IMG/VR virus record: IMGVR_UViG_3300017951_000062
Coordinates: 1-32,192 of that record
Origin: a virus
Direction: 5' to 3' (one strand)
Length of the DNA: 32,192 nucleotides
Under the pieces are notes generated by a model that was given only the letters and a program-made list of their open reading frames with translations, was not told the origin of the DNA and searched no databases. A program made the position numbers and the translations under genes. Of the stretch, positions 26,928-32,192 are shown piece after piece (the stretch's first letter is position 1; each line of letters starts with the position of its first letter).

Positions 26928-28910
26928 ATGAAAATAGAAAATCAAAACATACAAATAGTGTCAAAGTCCTCCGACCAAACAGCTAGATCTTTGACAAACT
27001 TAACAGAGCAAGCGGGCTCCGTGGCTGCTGTTTCTTTTGGACGTCTAAATCCAATAACAACAGGCCACGAAAAGATGGTCAACGCATTAAAGAAACAATC
27101 TAAGATACATAAAGCCACACCAATGTTATACTTGTCTCATTCACAAGACAAGAAAAAAAATCCACTGTCATACAACGAGAAGGTTTCTCTAGCAAAGAAA
27201 GCCTTTGGTTCTATCGTAAAAGTTTCAAAGTCAAGAACAATATTTGAAATATTTAAAGAACTGAATAAGAAATTTAAAGAGGTCGTTCTCGTGGTAGGGT
27301 CAGATAGAGTGAATGAATTTAGGACATTAATGAATAAATATAATAACAATTTATATAAGTTCGATAAGATCACAGTAATATCTGCAGGTGAAAGAGATCC
27401 TGATTCAGATAGTGTTTCTGGAATGTCTGCTTCAAAGATGAGAGACGCAGTTCAGAAAGGTGATAAGAGTAAATTTAAACAAGGACTACCAAAAAAATTA
27501 CAAGCACGATCAAAACAAATATTCGATTTAGTGAGGGACGGGATGGGATTAAAAGAAATTAAAGAAGAGCTAATGCAAGAGTTGAAGGAAGAAGGTTTAT
27601 TAGCATTAGATGAAGTTTTAACGTTACAACAAAGAATGAAGAAGCGTCAGATCTTCAAACGTTATAAGGCAAAGATTCAAAGAGCACGTAAGATTGCAAT
27701 GAGAAGATTTGCTAAAATGCCTAACCTTAAAAAGAGAGCTCAGTTAGCTGCACGTAAATTAATTCGTAAAAGAGTTGCAGGTGAAAGAGGTACAAATTAT
27801 CAAAAATTAAGCGCTTCAGAAAAGATACAAATTGATAAGATGTTAGAGAAAAAGAAAGGCTTAATTAGAAAGCTTGCAGTTAAACTTCTTCCGCGTGTAA
27901 AGAGAGCTGAAACTCAAAGATTAGCATCGTTTAGAAAAGGGGCTGCACTAAAATCTCATCATGAAGAGAATATTAAATCATTTAAAGAAATGATTTCTGA
28001 GAAGCCTGAAGTTCCACAAGATAGAGATGTAAAAGATCGTCCAGGTTCTCAACCAAAAGGATACTATAAAGGTTTATCTAAAGGACAAAAAGAAAGAAGA
28101 GCAAGCCAGTTTGAAAAACAAACTGATAAGCCAGCATCTATGGCTAAACCTGCTCCAGGTGATTTAGATAAGTCTGGAAAATTTAAGAAAACAAAACTAT
28201 CAAAGCATACAAAGAAATATCGTCAGATGTATGGTGAAGAAGTAAATGATAAAGAATTAATCACCATCATTGAAAAGGTAATGGATAGAATAGAGACAAC
28301 TCAACTTGACGAAAAGTCTTTAGAAGGATTAAAGAAGAAGTCAGAAAAGTCAGGTATACCTTATTCTATTTTGAAACAAGTCTATAATCGTGGTCTTGCT
28401 GCATGGAGAACAGGACATAGACCTGGAGCAAACCCTCAACAATGGGGATATGCTCGAGTGAATAGTTTTATTACAAAAGGAAAAGGAACTTGGGGAGGTG
28501 CTGATAAAGACCTTGCTGCCAAGGTAAGAAAAGAATCTGTTGAAATGAATGAAGGTTTTCAAATGGCATATGACTATTTTGGAAAACCTGCTGTTGCACC
28601 GATTGCAGACAAATTCAAAGAAATGAAAATCAACGGAGGATTTCACCATCATCCAGATACAATAAAAGAGATGGAGGATAATGAAAAAGATGTCAAAAAG
28701 AAAAAGATTACAATAACAATCGATGAAGGTGTTGAAGAATTAAATGAGATGAAATCATTTAAACAACACATGAAGAAACCTGAAGAAGTTAAACCAAAGA
28801 AAAGAGAAAACGATCTTCAAGGCGATGAAGTACGTAAAGAAAAGGCTGATGCAATAAGTGGTAATCTGTATAAAGCTAAAGCAAGGGATATTGGTACAGA
28901 TGCAGCTTAA
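26928..28910 (+). CDS. Multidomain internal-head polyprotein: nucleotidyltransferase, basic domain, C-terminal phage domain
   Basis: About 660 residues. SLTNLTE at 21-27 is a candidate prohead protease site. Residues 30-215 form a nucleotidyltransferase: SFGRLNPITTGHE (41-48 core, PPAT/NMNAT-like T-x-G-H), VVLVVGSDRVNEF, and SVSGMSASKMRDAV as the terminal motif. Residues 237-340 are a very basic helical domain (RAQLAARKLIRKRVAGERG). SFKEMISE near 350-358 is another cleavage-like site. SLEGLKKKSEKSGIPYSILK through GLAAWRTGHRPGANPQQWGY (about 463-535) matches a domain common in marine T4-likes. LNE and MKSFKQHM near the end may be further sites. I prefer ATG 26928 to the TTG at 26895. Confidence 0.7.
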   Translation: MKIENQNIQIVSKSSDQTARSLTNLTEQAGSVAAVSFGRLNPITTGHEKMVNALKKQSKIHKATPMLYLSHSQDKKKNPLSYNEKVSLAKKAFGSIVKVSKSRTIFEIFKELNKKFKEVVLVVGSDRVNEFRTLMNKYNNNLYKFDKITVISAGERDPDSDSVSGMSASKMRDAVQKGDKSKFKQGLPKKLQARSKQIFDLVRDGMGLKEIKEELMQELKEEGLLALDEVLTLQQRMKKRQIFKRYKAKIQRARKIAMRRFAKMPNLKKRAQLAARKLIRKRVAGERGTNYQKLSASEKIQIDKMLEKKKGLIRKLAVKLLPRVKRAETQRLASFRKGAALKSHHEENIKSFKEMISEKPEVPQDRDVKDRPGSQPKGYYKGLSKGQKERRASQFEKQTDKPASMAKPAPGDLDKSGKFKKTKLSKHTKKYRQMYGEEVNDKELITIIEKVMDRIETTQLDEKSLEGLKKKSEKSGIPYSILKQVYNRGLAAWRTGHRPGANPQQWGYARVNSFITKGKGTWGGADKDLAAKVRKESVEMNEGFQMAYDYFGKPAVAPIADKFKEMKINGGFHHHPDTIKEMEDNEKDVKKKKITITIDEGVEELNEMKSFKQHMKKPEEVKPKKRENDLQGDEVRKEKADAISGNLYKAKARDIGTDAA

Positions 28911-29262
28911 AGTCTTTATTCTCGCGTTTATTCTATCTAGTTGTTCTTTAATGGACTATAGTAAGATGGCAAATGTTAAGTATGATAATAGTTTATCAGA
29001 ATCATTTGTACATGTTAAAATGAAACTAAACATGATAGATTGTGAGAATAAATTTACAGGAATTTGGAACTCTCTATTATATAATTCAGAATTTATGAAA
29101 GAATTTGCTGAATTTAGAGATGATCCACAAAAACAAACAGCAGCTGGAGTATATGACAATGTACTTAAAGCTTATAGAGGAGATCCTGCGGTATGTAATC
29201 GTTGGATCAAATTAACAAAAATTAGGATGAATGCGCTTGCTAAAGCATGGAGTAAAAGATAA
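28900..29262 (+). CDS. Small lipoprotein
   Basis: A 120-residue protein starting MQLKVFILAFILSSCSLMDY. The run to LSSC is a lipoprotein signal with the lipidated Cys at residue 15. The mature part is helical and charged, with two further cysteines (IDCENKF and AVCNRWI). The ATG lies inside the end of the polyprotein gene; the frame opens earlier at 28858 but only 28900 gives a signal peptide. It would be anchored to the inner leaflet of the outer membrane, as Rz1-type spanin partners are, but spanin function is not shown. Confidence 0.65.
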   Translation: MQLKVFILAFILSSCSLMDYSKMANVKYDNSLSESFVHVKMKLNMIDCENKFTGIWNSLLYNSEFMKEFAEFRDDPQKQTAAGVYDNVLKAYRGDPAVCNRWIKLTKIRMNALAKAWSKR

Positions 29263-29504
29263 TGCAAAGTTTGAATGAAATAATAGAATTAAAGAAAAGT
29301 AATCAACATAATATTGTTGGTCAGTTAGCCGAAGAAGTTGAACAGATACTTCTTGACTTTAAAAATAGAACAATCACTGAGTCTGATAAAGACGCAATGT
29401 TAAAAGAAGTTGAACAAATCTATTTAGCTGATAGAGGGGCTACTGAAGAAGTAGTACTACGAAAAATTAAAAAAGTTTTCGAGTTCGCAAGCAAATTCGT
29501 CTAA
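29262..29504 (+). CDS. Unknown helical small protein
   Basis: An 80-residue protein: MQSLNEIIELKKSNQHNIVG, then AEEVEQILLDFKNR and KDAMLKEVEQIYLADRGATE. Two similar helices with the core EVEQI-L/Y suggest an internal repeat or a helical hairpin. Its ATG overlaps the lipoprotein stop (aATG). The composition fits a virion or assembly component in this late region. No family recognised. Confidence 0.55.
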   Translation: MQSLNEIIELKKSNQHNIVGQLAEEVEQILLDFKNRTITESDKDAMLKEVEQIYLADRGATEEVVLRKIKKVFEFASKFV

Positions 29505-29521
29505 ATTAAAGGGGAATTAAA

Positions 29522-29662
29522 ATGGGAATGACAAGAACACAACAAGCATTAGAAGAATTAAAAGAGATAGATCTTAATGCATATGAAGCATTAAAGTATT
29601 TGTGGAAAGACTCATTTAGTGGTGAGTTTAATCACAAAGACGTTGAAAAATTTATTGAATAA
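29522..29662 (+). CDS. 46-residue small protein
   Basis: AAGGGG lies 6 bases before ATG 29522. The product reads MGMTRTQQALEELKEIDLNA and YEALKYLWKDSFSGEFNHKD then VEKFIE, a soluble mostly helical peptide. The same frame continues open after TAA 29660-29662 for 29 more codons in a protein-like way, so the stop may be recent, bypassed, or separate two peptides. Confidence 0.55.
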   Translation: MGMTRTQQALEELKEIDLNAYEALKYLWKDSFSGEFNHKDVEKFIE

Positions 29663-29677
29663 AATAAAATTAGAGAA

Positions 29678-29752
29678 TTGATATCAGATAAGAATAAACA
29701 TTTAATTGAATCAATTATTAGCAGTATACATGGAGTAGTGGGAATACAATAG
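29678..29752 (+). CDS. Possible remnant or read-through extension
   Basis: Continuing in frame after TAA 29660, the sequence encodes NKIRELISDKNKHLIESIIS then SIHGVVGIQ before TAG 29750-29752. TTG 29678 is the only plausible start of its own and has no ribosome binding site. TAG overlaps the GTG start of the next gene by one base. It could be the C-terminus of the preceding peptide. Confidence 0.25.
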   Translation: MISDKNKHLIESIISSIHGVVGIQ

Positions 29753-30489
29753 TGGCTAGATATTATCCAACAGAAGATTCAAAGCTTAACGTATCAAGAG
29801 GTTTAGTACAGGATGCCGAAGTAAGAAATATTTTTGGCTATCAAGCTGCAGGTGATACAACATTAAGAGCATTATGGGAATTTGCAGCTACTAATTATGT
29901 TTTTCCAACATCTGCAATTACAATGACTGTTACATCTGCTAGTGCAAGTGATGATGGCAAATCGTTATTAATAAAAGGATTAGATGCTAATTATCTAGAA
30001 ATAACAGATACTGTAACAATAACTGGTGGTGGAGATGTTAATACTAACATTCCTTTTTTTAGAATTAATGATATAATATTATTAACAGGTACAACAAATG
30101 TTGGATTAATAACAGTACAGAATACTGGTAAAACTGTTAAGTATGGAGGTATTAGAGCAGGAGATGGTAGAAATCAAGCAAGTATTTTTACTGTGCCCGC
30201 AGATCATTGTTATTTTTTATATCGTATTGATGCATTTTCAAATGACAGTTCATCAGCAAAACCTGCTGTATTCAGAAATTTTAGTAGAAATGCAAGTGGA
30301 CAAGAATATAATACAGCAAGAACAACATTCTTTAATAATATGAATATACAAAGAAGATTACCATTTAAATATAGTGAAAAAACTGATATACAATTTCAAT
30401 GTGCAACAAATCAAGGTACACATGAATTGTCAGTATTTGGAGAAGGTATATTAATTAGAGAACCATTAGCGGAGCCGAGTGTATACTAA
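29752..30489 (+). CDS. Probable virion structural protein
   Basis: A 245-residue beta-rich protein beginning MARYYPTEDSKLNVSRGLVQ, with SAITMTVTSASASDDGKSLL, TDTVTITGGGDVNTNIPFFR, GGIRAGDGRNQASIFTVPAD and TDIQFQCATNQGTHELSVFG. Repeated short strands with Asn, Thr and Gly, no signal and no catalytic pattern are typical of phage structural or decoration proteins in marine T4-like genomes. It uses GTG, with the preceding TAG overlapping by one base, and no clear Shine-Dalgarno. Position among late genes supports a virion role. Confidence 0.65.
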   Translation: MARYYPTEDSKLNVSRGLVQDAEVRNIFGYQAAGDTTLRALWEFAATNYVFPTSAITMTVTSASASDDGKSLLIKGLDANYLEITDTVTITGGGDVNTNIPFFRINDIILLTGTTNVGLITVQNTGKTVKYGGIRAGDGRNQASIFTVPADHCYFLYRIDAFSNDSSSAKPAVFRNFSRNASGQEYNTARTTFFNNMNIQRRLPFKYSEKTDIQFQCATNQGTHELSVFGEGILIREPLAEPSVY

Positions 30490-30797
30490 TGACTAAGCCA
30501 GGAACAGATTTTGTAAGAAATTTAGCAGTAGCATGTGTACCTTTACTTCTTGCTGCGCTAGGTTATCTTTTTACTAATGCATTGACATTACATGATAAGG
30601 TAAGAGTGTTAGAACAGAAGATGTCAATATTGATTGATATGGATAATAAGATTATTCCATCACCAGGTAATGCTATTGCAAGATTAGAATTAAAAGAACA
30701 GTTATTGATAGAAAAGAATGAGATTGATAAGAGAATTCATATCTTAGAATATCATGTTGACAAATTATTACAAGGAGAAGAAGATGCCAGCAGGTGA
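30489..30797 (+). CDS. Membrane-anchored coiled-coil protein
   Basis: A 102-residue protein with one span near the N-terminus (NLAVACVPLLLAALGYLFTN) followed by a coiled coil (LHDKVRVLEQKMSILI and LKEQLLIEKNEIDKRIHILE). Such a layout resembles holin/antiholin or XhlA-type haemolysin-like phage proteins, and some spanin inner subunits. The ATG overlaps the previous stop region (taATGA). It overlaps the next gene by 14 bases. Lysis-related function is possible; the sequence does not prove it. Confidence 0.55.
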   Translation: MTKPGTDFVRNLAVACVPLLLAALGYLFTNALTLHDKVRVLEQKMSILIDMDNKIIPSPGNAIARLELKEQLLIEKNEIDKRIHILEYHVDKLLQGEEDASR

Positions 30798-31203
30798 ATT
30801 TGGTACAAGTAAACTTTCGAATAAATATAAAGATGATACGCCTGGAGAAAGAAAATTGAAAAGATTCGATAAGTTCTATACAGAAAATGTTAAAGAAAGA
30901 TATTTAGAAGATCTTGTTCAAGAAGCTGCTGAGTATCAAGGAAAGAAAGTTAAGCTTAATGATCCAGTAAGATCAAGCGACGGTAAGAAGAAATTCTATG
31001 TCTATGTCAAGAATGACAAAGGCAATGTTATTAAGTTAGGTTTTGGTGATCCAAATATGGAGATTAAACGTGATGATCCAGCTCGCAGAAGAAGCTTTAG
31101 AGCACGTCATCAATGTGATACAAATCCAGGACCAAAGTATAAAGCAAGATATTGGTCATGTAGAATGTGGGCAAAAGGGCAAACAGTTTCAGAATTAGAT
31201 TAA
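30784..31203 (+). CDS. Conserved marine-phage basic protein
   Basis: A 139-residue protein. MPAGEFGTSKLSNKYKDDTP opens it; KKKFYVYVKNDKGNVIKLGF then GDPNMEIKRDDPARRRSFRA and RYWSCRMWAKG form the core, with two cysteines (HQCDTNPG and WSCRMW). The core GDPNMEIKRDDPARR-SFRARH recurs in T4-like marine phages in virion contexts, though its function is not established. LEDLVQE near residue 45 is a cleavage-like site. I chose ATG 30784 because AAGGAG at 30772-30777 lies 6 bases before it. Confidence 0.65.
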   Translation: MPAGEFGTSKLSNKYKDDTPGERKLKRFDKFYTENVKERYLEDLVQEAAEYQGKKVKLNDPVRSSDGKKKFYVYVKNDKGNVIKLGFGDPNMEIKRDDPARRRSFRARHQCDTNPGPKYKARYWSCRMWAKGQTVSELD

Positions 31204-31212
31204 GGATAAACA

Positions 31213-32127
31213 ATGTCATATAAAAATTTTAGTAATACATATAAAGATATTCTTACTGCCGAAGCAAGAAAAATATCTCCAAAAGAAAGACAGCTTGCAA
31301 TGAAAGGATTAGGAGGGGAGAATGTACAGCAGATTATGCGTGCACTTCAAGATCCAGAAAAAGCTGTAAAGAATCCACAATTAAGAGACATCATCATGAA
31401 AGTTATGCAACAACTTTTAGATATTGTTGTTGATGATCCAGTAACATTTATGAAAACTAGAAAAGCCCTTACAAAAGAAGATGTTGATCCAACTGATACT
31501 GGTGGAAAAGAAGAAGTTTCAATGGCAATGAACCAAATTAATCAAGCACGTCATTACCTTGATGGTATAGAAAAGATGGTAAAGAAACAAGGTGATATGG
31601 AAGAATGGGTTCAGAATAAGATGACTAAAGCTACTGATTACTTAAAGTCAGTTTATGGTTATAACACAGGTAAAGATGTTAAAGAAGAAGGTTATAGTGC
31701 AGAAATTAACGAAGTAGATACAGACACCTTAAAGTCATATCATAAGCGAAGCCAAGATCATATGACAACTGCTTTGAAATCAAATGATCCGAAAATGAAG
31801 AAAAAGTTTGGTAACAGACTTACAGGTTCTGGAAGAGCTTATCAAAAATTAAAAGCAAGAGGCGTATCGTTAAACAATAGCACAGGTAAAGATGTTAAAG
31901 AATCTAAGGTCTTAAATCTCGAGAATGTAGTTCATATTCGTAAAACTACACCGAAGATGGAATATGCAATGATTAAATCTGCACTTAAAAAACATAAAGG
32001 TAAGTATGCAGAATCATGGGATAAGCATCATGTCTTTGAATTTAAAAATCCAGAGATTGTAGATAGTTTTATTAACGAATTAAAGTCAAAATATGTTGAA
32101 ATACCACCAAATAAGGAGAAGAAATGA
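31213..32127 (+). CDS. Helical virion-type protein, possible protease substrate
   Basis: A 304-residue, highly helical, lysine-rich protein: MSYKNFSNTYKDILTAEARK at the start, with LTAE as a possible prohead-protease site near residue 17. Methionine-rich helices (IMKVMQQLLDIVVDDPVTFM) and two copies of TGKDVKE (near residues 156 and 231) mark an internal repeat. The C-terminal part (HHVFEFKNPEIVDSFINELK) is a different alpha/beta piece. Context suggests an internal head or structural protein. AAGGATAAAC before the ATG is a weak site. No enzymatic motif seen. Confidence 0.55.
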   Translation: MSYKNFSNTYKDILTAEARKISPKERQLAMKGLGGENVQQIMRALQDPEKAVKNPQLRDIIMKVMQQLLDIVVDDPVTFMKTRKALTKEDVDPTDTGGKEEVSMAMNQINQARHYLDGIEKMVKKQGDMEEWVQNKMTKATDYLKSVYGYNTGKDVKEEGYSAEINEVDTDTLKSYHKRSQDHMTTALKSNDPKMKKKFGNRLTGSGRAYQKLKARGVSLNNSTGKDVKESKVLNLENVVHIRKTTPKMEYAMIKSALKKHKGKYAESWDKHHVFEFKNPEIVDSFINELKSKYVEIPPNKEKK

Positions 32128-32192
32128 AATTATATGGAGAAACTAGTAAAGGCGCCTTGAAAGCAATTGCTAGTATATTAGAAAAAAAAGAA
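32124..32192 (+). CDS. N-terminal fragment of an unknown protein (partial)
   Basis: ATG 32124 with AAGGAG at 32113-32118, 5 bases upstream, opens a frame that leaves the window. The visible product is MKLYGETSKGALKAIASILE then KKE, a basic helix. The ATG overlaps the previous stop by four bases. Too little is visible to name it. Confidence 0.5.
   Translation, partial: MKLYGETSKGALKAIASILEKKE

Noticed and set aside
1-32192. CRISPR arrays, insertion sequences, integrase or attachment sites
   Set aside because: No spaced direct repeats, transposase motifs, terminal inverted repeats or integrase genes were seen, consistent with a lytic T4-like phage.

Overview
This window is a low-GC stretch of a marine T4-like myovirus genome. 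It carries the T4-type replication core: sliding clamp gp45, clamp loader gp44 and gp62, the translational repressor RegA, DNA polymerase gp43, recombinase UvsX and helicase gp41. It also has Hsp20, a DUF932 protein and internal-head-type proteins that recur in phages of cyanobacteria, SAR11 and OM43. AT-rich composition and very dense packing suit a phage of a streamlined marine heterotroph. A phage-borne pqqA-like gene and a c-type cytochrome suggest a host that relies on PQQ-dependent periplasmic dehydrogenases, such as an OM43-type methylotroph or a SAR11 relative. That host assignment is inference.

Layout. 1-5421: nucleic-acid and sugar genes, then the clamp operon (45, 44, two peroxiredoxins, a small gene, 62, regA) behind a near-consensus sigma70 promoter. 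5436-9004: a repeated promoter module followed by about fifteen tiny genes, many with membrane segments, including a membrane-anchored cytochrome c. 9077-9966: a minus-strand late gene and a plus-strand gene diverging from one palindromic late promoter. 9968-13315: a nuclease, a large unknown protein, a predicted outer-membrane beta-barrel and a secreted protein. 13407-13521: a two-way terminator and, on the minus strand, a 23-residue PqqA homologue with an excellent ribosome binding site. 13656-14957: endolysin, Hsp20, a DUF3563-like peptide and a terminator. 14999-21694: gp43, a coiled-coil protein, a membrane protein (with a candidate overprinted gene inside it), UvsX, gp41 and a HAD phosphatase. 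21691-24592: a second promoter module and accessory genes. 24588-32192: late genes. Several products here begin with a T4-like capsid-targeting sequence, including an RNA-ligase-like enzyme, a HAD phosphatase and a nucleotidyltransferase polyprotein.

How it may work together. Host-type promoters drive clamp and polymerase genes. The repeated module (a 19-base upstream element, TGTACA, then TAGAAT/TATAAT) drives three separate units. TATAAATA late boxes drive virion and lysis genes. The main metabolic hypothesis is that the phage supplies PQQ precursor peptide and an electron-accepting cytochrome to sustain host periplasmic oxidation during infection. A second hypothesis is that the head-packaged enzymes act immediately after DNA entry, perhaps in RNA or NAD repair. 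Both rest on motifs read by eye; no database search was run.
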